Translations under genes and position numbers: made by a program
In this document: piece after piece, positions 26,553 through 40,100 of the stretch
How positions within the stretch are numbered: the stretch's first letter is position 1
Layout: the number at the start of each line of letters is the position of its first letter
From: Rhabdornis inornatus
Taxonomy: Eukaryota; Chordata; Aves; Passeriformes; Rhabdornithidae
Reading direction: 5' to 3'
Assembly (NCBI GenBank): GCA_013397075.1
Contig: VWZS01004847.1
Location: forward strand, 1-64,000
Length of the DNA: 64,000 nucleotides
The notes under the pieces: model-generated
What the model was told of the DNA's origin: nothing
What the model saw: the letters and a program-made list of their open reading frames with translations, nothing else
Database searches by the model: none

Positions 26553-29500
26553 GTGAGTTATTTCTCCAGTTTGTTACTGTAGAAGACAGCAGTGTGTGTA
26601 AAATACAAGAACAAGGCCCTAAGTGCAGTAGTGATGCTGCTTCCCACTTAGGCTTCCGTGTGCCTTGCTTCCCACGTCTCATATATGAAGTAATGTCTGC
26701 AACATATTTGACATGGCTTTTAAATTAGCCCACAGAGCACATCAGCAAAATGCTGCCAAATTTAAATTATATTCATAGTATATATGATATACCTCCATTT
26801 TTGCTAGTAGTATGTTCCTTATGGAGTTTGGTTTCTTCAAACTTCATAGCAACACCAAATTTGTCGCTGCTCTCTGTTTTTCTTCTCTCATTCTTTCACT
26901 GTGCTGTTCTCATCAAGGGCACTTACTATCGTGTATAAATGATAAAATAAAGGTTTTTGTCACCTGGGCTTGATATTAACTTTTAAACACTTAACATTTA
27001 ACTTAACATTTCAAAACTGTATCATCAGAAGTGGGATTTAACTGTAGTTAAAATGAAAGCGTTTAAATCTATTCCAGAGCATGAGGTCTGAAACTTGCCT
27101 TTTCCAGCTCAGCTGTTTGGCACTGGTTTGTTCTTAAGTGGTCTGTCAAGTTTTTTGAAAATCCATTAAATCAGGAAGAAATCAGAGGAATGAGATTGAC
27201 CTTGTAGTATTAGTCATTCTAGAAATTCATTACAAAACATTAAAAGTATTCTTACTCAGTACTGAACTCTGTGACAGAATAATTTTTTAGTTAATCCTTG
27301 GAATTGTCTCACTCATTTCTTTACTCCCTGTTTTTTTGTTGGGAATTTTTGGTCACTTTGGTGGTTTTGGTTTAATGTGAAAGGTCATTCTTCTCCTCAG
27401 AATTTTTGATATGATCTGATTGACTTTCCTGAACATTGTTGTTAGCCTTGCTTGTTACTGTCCTTTAATACTATGGCCCTCATTGTTCTTATTTCTTGTA
27501 TCCTTCTTGTCTTTTGCATGCTTTTTTCAAACCTAGGTTTTAGTTTCGGTGTTAAATTTTTGTAAAAATGAAATTTTGGAAATTCTGCTCCTGTATTTTT
27601 GTCACTGGCAGTATGGGCGGTAAAAACGCCTCTGGCTCTTTACTGCTCATACAGTTTTATTTGTCTTCTTTACTGTGGCTTTAATTGGGCAAACTATAGA
27701 TAGCTTGGTTCAATTACATAAAGAAAAATTAACATGTAGGTTTTGAAAAATCTTAGTAATGCTTAACATTAGTAATTGTGTTGGTTTTGGTGATTGCTGT
27801 AGTTATTAGTGAGTCTAAGTAGTACCTTCAATAACCAGAATTGTTTTAGTTCTTTTGGGTGCGCTCCTCAGTAGGACTACTAGCACCTGGCATGATTGAT
27901 ACAGATACTACAGTGCTACAAAAGAGATTCACAGAAAGCTCTCCAGCTTTATAGAGGGCTGGAGAGACATCAGTGTAACTACCAGATTTTCCTGAAGGTG
28001 ACAGTATCCTTGCGAATGGATCATAGCTGTATGACTGAATGCCAGCATTGTGTTACTTATTTCAGGAGTTTCTGTGGCTTTTCAGCATGGAAACTTTGTT
28101 TTTCCTGTTTTCCTTGAAACAAATGTTCGGTAAAAGACAGTCCAAATTTTCTACTTCAGCGTTCTGAGCTGCAGGGTGTAGCTTTATCGTTGTTCATTAG
28201 TTGTATAATCTGCTAAGAAGTGGCAAGTCGTCTTTGTAAGCACTCTTCAGGGAGTTAGTTTTAAGTGTCTTCAAAGACTTCCTTAGGTTCCACTGTCTTA
28301 AACAAGTCCTCAAACTCTCCTCACAGATAATTTGCATTAGGTCACAGACTTTCCTAGTAGCTCTGACCTCTCTCCAGTTTATTCCTTCTTGAACTGAGGG
28401 AAGGAAGAACTGTGAGAACCAGACTGGAAGTGGTGTCCTAGAAGCTGTCTCAGACACTGCATAAAGGGTAACAACATCCACAGAGCCACTTGTGCTCTTG
28501 AAGTAGCCCAGAATGCATTTGCCCTGTGATCAGTGATAGTACACTGTGTTTTGTGTAATATGTTTATGGCTTTGTCTTCTGATTTCATAAAATCTTACCT
28601 GAATCAATTTTTGCATCTTCTTTCAGTGGGAAAGAAGTAATGGAATTCTTAACAAAAGAGAACGAAAATACACCGAATTGTCACTGCTTTTTCATGGCAG
28701 AAGTGAAGTAGGGAGGTGTTTAGTGGTAAAGTCCTTCGTTCTGTACCCCTTCAGATGTTTAGCAGTCACTGATTTCTTTTCATAGCTGATGTGATTTTAA
28801 AATTAGGATGTATTTTAGTGTGATGGGAAAACTGCCTAGATACCTTTTTGTCTGTATCAGGAGCATTGACTCTTCAGGAAAAACATTAGATTGGCATGAC
28901 TAGTAAAAACTAGAACATTTAAGAGACTTGGAATACTCTTGAAAGGTAAAATGTGTTTGCATATACCCCCTTAGAAAGGGAGTTAAAGAATAAAGTGTAG
29001 AACAGAAATGAGGCTTGGATATTTGCCACTTAAAGGAGATGAAGGAGTTTCAAAGTGGGAATAGAGATATAGAACATTGGATGGTAATGATGAGGAACTG
29101 TTTTAGTATTTGTGGTCTCTGAAGACACTTACTCGTTGTGCTAAGAGGTGGCATTTGATGTGTTGTTTTTTTTCTAGGTGCAATTATTTTTTTTCCTGCC
29201 AGGTGGGAACTTGAGAATATTGTCAAGTTCAGTATTGTTGTATCTAGTGGGATCTTGGAGAGCAGCTTTTTCTTGTGGGGTGTGGATAGTCTCTTTTTCC
29301 TTTTGCAGGACAGACTTCTGGCACGGCAATAAGAGTCATGCTTGGATTTTTAGTGATGGCATTGGACACTTTCAAGTGAAAGGGATTTCTTTTCTTTCTT
29401 CCAAAATATTTGTGTACAGTTTGGTTGTTATAGCGATGGGTGTGGACCACAGAAAAGCAGGAGAAAGCAACAAAAATTCCTGATACTGCTCAGTGTTTAT

Positions 29501-30554
29501 TGTGAAGACACAGACTGACATCAGTAAGTAAAGAAGGGAAATGACACCCTTACTCGGTAATCAAACCTGGAAATTCTGGCTGTTGTGACACAAATGCAGA
29601 CCTTGCCTTCCTTCTAAGAATGTGTTGCTTATAAGGTTGACAGACTGTGCCAAAATTTCTATATGTGCCTCATGTATCAGAAGGTACCCAAAAGACAATA
29701 GCTATTTAATGCTCACATCCTGATTTTCATCTCTAGGACAGTCTTGTAGAAATGGCTCAATAGTAAGTAAAGCTGTAGAAGTCCCATGGACTATGGAGAA
29801 AGTCCTTGTCCCTGTGATTTAACCAATCTATGGGGTAACCTATGTCCCTTTTGCCTTCCCCATGCAACAGGGAAGTCGAATATGTAAGAGGTGAAGATTG
29901 TCTCTATCCAATAGTAGTAGAGCCAATATTCATACACTTTACAGTTCTGTGCAGTAAAGAGCATCTGTATATCCTCTATGTAAATTAGGGTCTGAAGAGC
30001 CCTGGTTCATCAATTTAAAAAGAAAAAAAAAAAGAGGGCAGTATCACAACAAACTAGGATTGGAGCGATCTGGGTTGAAACTCCTGAAGTACAGCTGTGT
30101 CCGTCTGCAGGAATGACTTTCATATGTGCATCTGTACATGGCAGTAATTAAAACTGTATTTTGAGCATATCCCACTAAGATAGGAGCTGATACCTTCCCT
30201 AAGTCAATTGTCTTTACAGGGGGCATGCAGAGAATAAGTTCCCTATAGAAATCCTGTTGATGGGAAGGGAAGGTAAGGACTTCGTCAGAGCTGAAATTAC
30301 ATGCTAGGACCTGAGCCTGTAATAGCTTTACACTGTTGGAAGTCAGATATTCCTCCTTGCTCCTGTAGTGTCCTCTGGTGTCTGTGGAACAGTGTGCTGA
30401 GATGGCTCAACTTTTTGGCTTGTTTGGGTTTTTTTGTTGTGTGTGCCCCTAGTATCCCACCCCTGCCTTTTGGCGGGCAGTTATGTCTTAATCACAGTTT
30501 GTAAGTTTGCTCTAAGTTTACATCACATTTTGACAAGAGCAGGTATTGAGTTTA

Positions 30555-31160
30555 ATCTTCTTTTTGCCAGGGTCGGGATTAAATGGGCGAGATGGTATTT
30601 CTTGTTCGGACTCAGATGTTTATTAGTTCTTATCTATTTTAAAAAGCCAAACCATGACTTGTCCCAAACCATGACTTCTACAGCACTTCAAGCTAATAAA
30701 CTAAAAATGAAGCTCTATCTTTCTCTCTACAAGGCCTTTTAAAGATAAACTGTCCAATTAAGAAATGACACCTAAATTAGTTTTACTTTTAACCCAATAA
30801 CCAACCACCCATGGCCCACAATGTGGACTTTTTTATTCAATCATACAATATCACCCAATCCCATGAAGAAGAAGGTGAAGAAGGACTAGCCTCCACCCTA
30901 AAACCTTCATCTTGTTTCATGTATATCACTATATTCTAAAACCTTAAACTCTGAGTTTTCTACCATGTGATACTACACACTTTAATTCAAAATACATGCC
31001 CATAATCCCAGTGCTGTCATTCAATTTTGGAAGACTTCTCCATGGCCTCAGGTCAAATACAGTGTTCTCCTGGGAGTCAGTGCCTGTTAGCACAGAAAAT
31101 CTAAAATTCTCAGTGACCAGGGTTCCAACAGGTGTGAAATAAAAGCTGCTTGCTGTTCTG
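30555..31160. mobile_element. Putative degraded LTR (solo) of an endogenous retroviral element
   Basis: A block whose texture differs from the neighbouring intron: CA-rich, with a late AATAAA (in GTGAAATAAAAGC near 31140) as in an LTR R region. It resembles LTRs common in songbird genomes. No gag, pol or env coding sequence is next to it. Exact ends and target-site duplications were not found, and the family assignment is from memory of similar elements. Confidence 0.4.
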
Positions 31161-32914
31161 TCTGCTTTTTTATGCCTAGCACATTTACTTGTCTAGCAAT
31201 GTAGTGTGAAAATGATTGTAAAAGTGGACCCAGACCAAAACCTGTATTTTTCCCTCTCCTTCCATCTTTATTTAAGGGGTTCAGGGAGATGCAGGGGGTT
31301 ACACTATTTATTTTGTTGACCTGTAGCTCTTTGTTTTAGCTTAACTTACTTGTAGCTAGCTTAATCTGAGTTTTGTGCAGTAAGGATTGATTGAAAATAG
31401 TTGGTAAATTTTTTTTATTTCTTTTTATTTTCTTTTTTTTTTAAAAAATTGAAAGTAATACAAGTGAGACTGGTGACTTACTAGAAGAAAACAGAAACTG
31501 TTCAGAGGAAGTTTTAAAAGGTAGTAGTAATGAACAGTTTTTTTGCATCTCTGCCATTTGTATTTGCTGCACATTTGTTAGATATTTTTCCAGTTAATTT
31601 TTTTCCATCCAAATCATGCAGAATATACCACTTCCTAAAATATTTTACAGCATTTATAAATCTTTTCTAAAAGTTGAATTTTCTGGGAGATTCTTGTTTT
31701 CTAATTCAGTTTTGCAGTTTGGCTTGTGACAGCCTCATCCAGTATTGTGCGAAGACTGTTCTTTACACGGGGTCAAAAACCAACTGTGCAAATTCATTGA
31801 AGACTGCATCTTGAGGGCTGTTAAATTCTCTGCCTCTTAATAAAGAATCTTTGAACCAGAGTTTTCTGGACAACAGGCCAGCATTATGCAGAAATGTCCT
31901 GATCTGGCTATCTGCTGTAGTTTTGACAGAGAAAGAGCATTGAGTTAAATAAATTTTTGTGTGACCCACTAAGCTTAGTTTGATTTTTTTCTTGAGGGTT
32001 TTTTTTTTTTGAGCAGTAGCTCAAACAGTAGCTGCTCCAGTTTTTCCATGGAAATACAAACCTTTTCAAGAATGATAAACATTAGTAAAAAAATAGCGAA
32101 TCTTTCACTTTTGATTTTTGTTGTCTTTCTTTGGTGTTGTCTTTAGAACTGCCAGGTAATTGTTTTGAAATAAGAAACTGAAAAAAAAGGTTTTTTGTGC
32201 TTGCATTTTACTAACTTAAGTAATTATGTCTTCTAATGAGAACTGTTCTCTGTGAAGTATAAAAATTTCCAGTAGAAGCAAAAGCCTGCAGGATTTTCCT
32301 CCCCCTTCTTAAACGTTATCCTAGAGGTGCGACCGCTGTTGCTGATGGGCTCAGCCTTGGTCAGTGGCAGGTGTGTTGGAGCCATCTGGCGCTGCCTCTG
32401 TCAGACATGGGTAAAGATTCTTGCAGCTTTTCACAGAAGACACCCTGTAGTAACCCCCTCCAGCTACCTTGTGCACAGCTGGTTAAAGCAGAAAGATTGG
32501 AACATTCTTCACTATACTTGGAAATATAAAGCAGAGATGGAGTCACCTTTTCAATTATTGCTGTAAAGAGAGATGTGATTTTGTGTTTCATTGGTTTGAA
32601 AGTAGACTATCTTTAACCTTAGGACCTTCAAATTTTAGTCAGCTTTTGTGAGGATGGTTGGAGATTTGGAGATGAAGAACTGTTTTTTTTAGGGGTGAAT
32701 TTTTTTTTTCATTTGTCCGATGCATTACTGATATAAAAGTATTGTGGCTAGTTTTGTTAAGGTGATTTTTCTAAAAATAATCAAAATTTTAAACCTATGT
32801 CAGAATAAATTTCGTTTCTCCTACTTTTTTACCATTACTGTAACTATTTTAATCTTGATTTTTTTTCCCTGAAGGTGGAAAAATAAACCTTTTTTCCTAT
32901 TGATCAAAAGCACA

Positions 32915-33130
32915 TCAGAGTCATTACGGTTGGAAAAGACCTCCAAGACTGAGTCCAGCCTTTGGCTGATGGCTACCTTGTCAGCTACACCACTGCACTA
33001 TGTGCCACATCCAGTCATTTCTTGACCACCTCCAGGGATGACAACTCCATGACTTCCCTGGGGAGTCCTTTCGAATGCTTAACAGTCCTTTCCATGAAGA
33101 AATTCCTGCTGATGCCCACCTGTACCTCTT
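32915..33130 (-). mobile_element. CR1 LINE fragment (antisense)
   Basis: Reads as the reverse complement of a CR1 3' region: GGTTGGAAAAGACCTCCAAG, then the CACCTCCAGGGATG and GAAGAAATTCCTGCTGATG segments. CR1 is the dominant LINE of birds. It is truncated and diverged, with no usable open frame. Confidence 0.85.
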
Positions 33131-34019
33131 TCTCTCTCTTTGAAGAGAAGCTCTTTGCTGTTTATTTAGAAAGCCTAAGTATATGAATATTTAACTGTGT
33201 ATGTGTTATTAAAAGTTAACATACGCTTTAAACAGTCTTTTTTATAAGCAGAACACAGATGTCATAGTTTCTTTCATATATGTGTCTTTTTCTTATTGTA
33301 ACGATGTTTTTGTGGTCATTATAAATGTATTCTCTGTCATTTGGAGAGCAGCGGTTTTTTCCCTTCATAGGGTAGAAGGGTGCATAAGGATGTATATGCA
33401 TTGGAAATTTGGCAAATCAGCTGGCTAATATTTGTGTGCTAAATAAGAAGGAAACCAAATATGTTGAGGAAAATTGTTTCATATAGGACTAATTGTGAGA
33501 CTTAATGCTTTCTTTTTTAGTTAATATGAATTGTTTTAATGAATTTCAGTTATGGAATTTAACTATGTGAGTGGGTAATTTTCTCTCCTGAAGGAAAAAT
33601 AAAGTGCAAAAATGTTAATAATCTGCATCTTTGCCTCTTTCAGACAACCCCATGGTTTACTCTGCTTACAGCTGAGTGATCATCTCTAGTTGCAGTTTTG
33701 CTCTTAGCTGCTGTGTCTTACAAGAGAGGTAACGGTTTTAAAATCAAAATGTTTCCTGAAGTTCCTCAAATCTAGCAAATGTGCTTGTAATGATAGATTT
33801 AATGCTTGCTCTTTCTGCTGAGAGATTTCTGAAAGCAAATAGTTCTATCCCAGTAACTCAGCTGCCTGCAAGTGGGTGTCATGCTATCTCTACACTGTGT
33901 AGTCTAATGAAAAATGAACGTGGCGTGTTTGGATAATATGAGTGGAAAATACCTGTCTATATTTGCTGTCTTTTTCTCCTTAAGTGTTTTTTCTCTTTTT
34001 AAAATGTTTTCAGATTTTC

Positions 34020-34157
34020 ATGGATCTCAACAGTGCTAGCACTGTTGTTTTGCAAGTCTTGACACAAGCTACTAGCCAAGATACTGCAGTGTTGAAGCCA
34101 GCTGAGGAACAACTGAAGCAGTGGGAGACACAGCCAGGTTTTTATTCAGTCTTGTTG
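34020..34157 (+). CDS. IPO11: IPO11 coding exon 1
   Basis: The exon begins at 34014 after TTTTCAG; ATG is at 34020. Residues 1-46: MDLNSASTVVLQVLTQATSQ ... ETQPGFYSVLL. The donor is GTAAGA. The conserved start makes this ATG secure. Confidence 0.97.
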
Positions 34158-37100
34158 GTAAGATACAGTGGAAAAGTGCTGCTAAGTAAACTCTGAATAA
34201 TTTTGAGTACTGGTCTCTAGAACACAGATGAGCTGTGGCTGAAAGAAGCCCTGAGTTGTCACCGTCCAGCCACTAGAATCCTTATGCTGAATGATATGGT
34301 AGGTGGGATATGACAGTGATAGGCTTTGTCATCATTGTGTCTCAAAGTAAGCTCTTTTCCCAGGCATTCAGGAGGTGGAAATGCAGCCTCTAGCAGTATG
34401 AGTGGGCAGTAGTGCTAAATCTTTTATTGACCTGTTATGAATTGTAAATGGTAAAAGGCCAAGAGGGCCTTGTCAAAGGAATGGCTTTTACTACCTCAAG
34501 AGGCAGGGACCCTTTTATATACCAAGGCAGTAATAAGCTTTTCTTTTTTGTGGAGGTGATGCTTTATGAACATTTTAATAGAAGTTCCCTCATGCTTTCC
34601 ATTGCATTGTGTGATACCTCTCTGGGATTGCTTTCCTTTTTGTTAGTGGAGAGAGACTCCCACGGAGGTTAGCTGACCTGGCTGTGGTAGTAAGATCCTG
34701 ATATGGGAAAGATGATTACTTCTGAAAGTTCTATGACCATTGATGAAATGGATGCATTAATATGGCCAAAGTGATTACAAAAAGGAAATGGAACTGTTTC
34801 AGCAAAGACACTTGAAAGTTAACTCGGTTATTATTCTCCAATATCTAGGCATGTTTATAATAGTCTTAAATTAAAACACAGGTAAAGTGTTTTTTCTACA
34901 AACATCTGTCCTCAGTGCATAGATTGAATGGCTCAGATTTGTAGGGTGACATGTTCTGTTCTCTGTAGACTCCCTCATTCATTTGGAAAGTTGAAGGCAA
35001 GCTCGAGGATTTAGGGAAAGGGGTAGAAGAAGATACTTTGAGGTGTTAAATTTTCCTTTATGCACTGCCTTTGCTGTAGTGCAGCTGTGGTAGTAAATTA
35101 TCTTGATGGTAAACAGCAGAAATTGCGACTAGTGACATTTTTTTTTCTCTGGATGTTTGCTTTGAGACCTTACACCTCAGGGTGTAGACCGGTTGAACAC
35201 TCACAGGTGTAGCTGGAACAGATATGAGTTAATTTTAAAGGGCTAAAAATTCAGGGGTTTAGATGGTTTTCAAAGAGGATCAAATGCTGATAATTCCTTT
35301 TATGTGGTTAGGTGGACTTGTTTGGGCCACATCAGCCTTCCTTTAAGTGTGAAATAGTCTTCCAAACTAAACATGTAAAGTGTCTACTTCTTTGTTTAAC
35401 ATGGTCATGAACAGGTGGGCTGTCTGGGAGAGAAAGTAGTTGGCACCTTCTTGGTGGAGCAGAAAAGGGTGCAGGGAAACAAGTAAATGTAAATGGAGGG
35501 TGGGTAAGACAGCTGATTTCTGTGGGATGTGGCAAGTAATACAATTATTTACTGTGGGATATACTTGTTTCTGGGACAATCAGAACAGAGAAAATCATGA
35601 AGAAGCATGAGACATGCATCTTTGATCCTACCATTTTTAGTACCTAGTGGTGTTGCTATCATTACTTTTCTGTGTTTCTTGTTTGAAGGTATTACATATA
35701 TCTCTTTTGATTCAGACATAAATTGGATGGTTTTGAAAATAACTTCTGTAGAAGTTACATCAGTTTGTATATTGGCTTCATTCCTGTTATTTCTATGACA
35801 GCATTACTGTGTTATATTAAATACTTCATGTTTTAGGAAGTTCACATGAAGATACAGAGTATAAAGAGATGCTCTACTTGTTTTTGTGTATATTTGGCCT
35901 TTTTTTATCTAGGCCTGGTCTAGTTTCAAGGTGTTTTTATCTGTGGAAGTTTTGCTTCTCCTAGATATGTTAGCAAGGAGAGGAATAGTTGTTTGTAAGA
36001 TCAATGGAAGTTTCAGTATGAGCAGTTTGGGTTTTCTCTGTTTCATTTATTTCGATTTTTTTTTTTATGATACAGAAGTAGTGTTAGAAGTTACCTGTTT
36101 GTGTTTTAATATGCTTAAGTTGCATTTGGGAAAGGTCAAGTCTTTTAGAAATTAGTCTGTGTTCCTAAATGAGCTTTGGGGAAGGAGGGCATATTACATA
36201 TGGGTCATTTTCATGTTGTGTTGTATTTATTGTTGGGTTACCACCTTTCTGATATTTTTCTACAATTTGCTAGTTTTGAGGTCGATATCATTGTTGGCAT
36301 GTATGTCTGTTTACTTTATAGTGATTGGAGTGTGTTAGGGTTTTTTATTTTTGTTGGCCATTACCTCTAGAAAGATGTTACTATTAATAGAAATAGATTT
36401 TAAGAGAAAGTTAGGTTTTGAATTCATAGTGAAAATGAGGTCCCAGGTTACTACAGTGCTGAGTCATTTGAAAGATTTGTTTATGTGTCTGCAGGCATGG
36501 CATCCAAAATTAGCAGATGCTTTTGACCAGAATCCCTGCATTTTTCTGGTCCCTTCATACTGGACTTCTAAAAGCAATGAATACAAATGATGCACTCTTT
36601 CTGCAGTGCACTGTATAGTAAGAATGCTGAGCTCACACATGCTTGCTCTCTAAAGGAGAGAGTAATGATGTCTCACTCCTTGAGAAGGATCCATCTGATG
36701 CAGTAGAAAACAGGGGGAGAGCTGCTGTTCAGAGTAGTACCCCTGTTGGGATTCAATAGCCTACCTTTATTTTAGTTTCTCTTGGTTAACTTTGCAACAT
36801 TACGGTACAAAATCACTCCTCTGTGTTTGTCTGTGTGTACAATCAGATTTATAAAAGCATATATAGATAGATACATATGTATGCATGTATCTATAGCTTT
36901 TTATTGGTAGAAACTAATTTCCTATAATAAGCATAGTTGAATTTGAAAATTGCAGACCTACAATGTTTTACAAACAGTATTGGTAGACAGGATGGTTCTA
37001 GGTATATGAGAACATAATGAATAAATAACCTGAAGACTGGATTCTGGCTAGAATAAGGCATTATCCTGTATTCTGCAGTGGCACAAACTTCTGAGAGCTG

Positions 37101-40100
37101 TGTCATTAAAGAATGTAAAAATTGTCTGATTCTAGTAATTATTGCCCTTATATTTCCTTTTCTGCCAGACAAGATTAGCAATGCATTTGCCTTATATATT
37201 GATTCTGTAAATAAATCAAGATTTGGGCTACTGATAAACATTTTTTTAATCTCTAAAAATTTATGTTTAGCACAGTGTTTTCACTTTTCTGTCAAATGAT
37301 GATTAAGGCTTTTTGTTTATGTATACCCATATCATGGAGGTATGTGTATTTCTACATTTACAAGGGCACATATTGATAAAATTTCTGTCTTGCTTGTGGT
37401 GTCTTGGGCAGTTTTTAACTTTTTTTTTTCTTTTGTAAACAGAATATCTTTACAAATCATAGCCTGGATGTGAATGTAAGATGGTTAGCTGTGCTCTACT
37501 TTAAAAATGGAATTGATCGCTACTGGAGACGGGTCGCACCACAGTAAGTTTTGAGTTCTTCCACTTAACTGTCTTCAGGTTGGCTTTGTTATGGTTGCCA
37601 GGCTGGAAAAACAGCAGATCCTTAATTCAGAGAAGTTACTTTAGAATTTATGCTGAAACTGACAACATGCTTCAAACTTCAGGACTTGCTGATAAAACAT
37701 TTTGTCTTTATATTGCTTCTTATGGCTCTGTTCATTATTTACTTTTGAGAACTGAATTGGAAGGCTATTTCACAGATAATAGGTTTTGAAGTGATGCAAT
37801 AAGGATTACAACATCAAGACCTGGATTTACTGATAGTGTCAGAAGTGAAAGGTAGTCAGTCTCTTGGAGAGTGAGAGAGGCATTTCATTTTGTTTAAGCT
37901 GATTCATACTGAATGTGTACATGGGAAAGAGGCAGTGCAGTAATTACCATACTAAAAAGTTCTGGTCTTCATTTTTTGTTGTTCTGATATATGGGTGCTG
38001 ATAATGCGTGACAAAGAGGTCTCCAAAGAAAATGAGAAATATAAGCACTTTCCATGAGTACCATGTAATTTGCTTAAAAGTTACAAAAAGTGCCATTTTA
38101 ATATGTAACCCATGGAATTATATACTTCCCTGTCTCTTGTGTGAAGTGCTTATTTTTCTTTTAAAAACAGATGTGATTCCATGAAGAGTTTCAATTCCAG
38201 AGCTCATAAAGGCTTTCAAGTGTTCAGTCTCTCTTAAGTGCTAGTAATAGGTGGAACTGTCATTGTCAGATGGAGGGTATCAGATGGAATTCTAGGTACA
38301 ATTTTTCTGGATCACAAATATGAATTAGTGTTATGATACAAAGTATGATTTTCATTGTTCATTATTTGAGATAGTTCAATGTATTTTGCCTTCCATTGTA
38401 AGCTTTTCCAAAGATATACCAAAAGAGGGAAAAATTATAAAATTCTGTGTCCACAGCACTTTATAAATAGTGTAGTACTCCTTCATTATTGCTTAGAGCA
38501 CTCGAGTTTTTCTATGTGTGAATTAGAATATAATTGCAAAACATCTGCAAGCATTTGGATTATTTTTTATGTGAAAGGAAAACACCATCCTTTTCATGAA
38601 AGATGGCCTATATCTTTGACATTTCTGATTAATAGGATTCTGCTTGCAATACTGGTACTTAGCCAGAACTGTTGGAAGAAGTCAAGCATCATTTCAATTT
38701 GTTATTATTTTTTAGATACTAGTAGCATTTCTGGTAAAAAGCATAGTTTATTTCTTGCAGAACTAAAGACTAGAATTTTACTGTTTGAGGTAAAAATTAA
38801 ATAAAAATCTTTTAATGTAGTTTTCCTATAGTTTTAAATTAAATGTAATTTTGAAAATAAATTTTTCTTGGCTATTAAAGGTTTCATGGGTTAAAACTAT
38901 ATTAAATTTCCAGTGCAACCATATTTTTCCCTATTTCCAATTTTTCTGCTGCTAATTTAATGCCATTAAAGTATAAAATCAATTTTTTAAATCGTTGGCT
39001 CCTGTTAAGAATTCGGTGGAGTAATGCGTACCAAATCTTTAGTCTGTGTCCAACTGTTTTTCTTTCTAAATTTGTTAGATGTGACTTTTTGTCAGAGCTC
39101 ACCTAGACCATGTTTCTCTTAGAATATGTTGAGGTAGTTTTGGGAAATCCTGATTTAAACTAAATCCTTAAGTTAATTATATTGCGAACCAATCATAGTT
39201 TGAATGTCATGATTTTTTTGAAGGCTTCATTGTAGTGGCTGTGTTTTTGTTGTCTTTGCAAAATTCTTGTCTTTTGTCTTGTATGTCACTTCAGCACCTG
39301 TCCCCTCTCCATCCATAGTAGTACATTCAAAGCATGTTTTGACATACAGATCAGGCTAAAAACCGCATTTTCCAGTGAGAGTGATTTTGAAGATGAACTT
39401 CCTCCCTCCTGCTTTTTCAGGCAGCTTTTCATATAGCTATGGTGAAGAGTCTAGAGTTGTCATAGACTCTTTTCAGGCACAGTTTGGCCTTTTCTTTTGA
39501 AATTTGTTGTCAGCTTCCTCAAAAGCTGGTCTCACAGGAAGGTTTTGTATTTGTTTTTATTTTCTTCAGAAATGGTTTGTCTTGAATTCAAGAGTTGAAC
39601 ATGTTTTTGATTTTACAGACAATTACTTTTCTATCCTGTCTCTTGTGGACTTTTTTCTCTTATTTGAGTACTGTGTTAGCAACTTCAACAATACTTTTCA
39701 AATACATGTTTTCACTTGTGTGATGACTCCTCATAAGCCAGAAATCCAAATCTGGAATATCAGACTTTTTATAAAAAAGATGGAAAATAATTTGTATTTG
39801 GATGTATATTTCTCCATGCCACAGACACACAGAGAAAGATCAAAGTAATGTTGAACTTGCAAATTGTGGAAGACTACAGCATAGTAGATAGTACTTAGAA
39901 ATTCATGCGTAGATGAAGTTGTTTTAATTTTTGGGCACACATAGTTCAATGCTGTAGGGAAATAACTGTCTGAGTGAGGCACATTATTCCTATTTTCTTG
40001 CCTGCCTATGACTTTTATGGGTGGAGTTGTGGAATTGGCTTTCTTGCAAGGCATTGAGGGAGGCTGAGGGCAGTGGTGCTGGTCTGTGTCTCTTTTCAGG

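Larger units (their letters stand above)
26553..34013 (+). other. IPO11: IPO11 5' intron (about 7.5 kb)
   Basis: No coding exon seen. It holds an LTR-like stretch (30555-31160) and an antisense CR1 fragment (32915-33130); the rest is A/T-rich unique sequence with T-runs (about 31420-31445, 31995-32010). The left boundary depends on the uncertain 5'UTR exon. Confidence 0.55.

Noticed and set aside
38379..38804. 141-codon plus-strand open frame
   Set aside because: Lies in an A/T-rich IPO11 intron; hydrophobic and Ser/Ile/Phe-rich as expected from chance A/T-rich translation; no motif.
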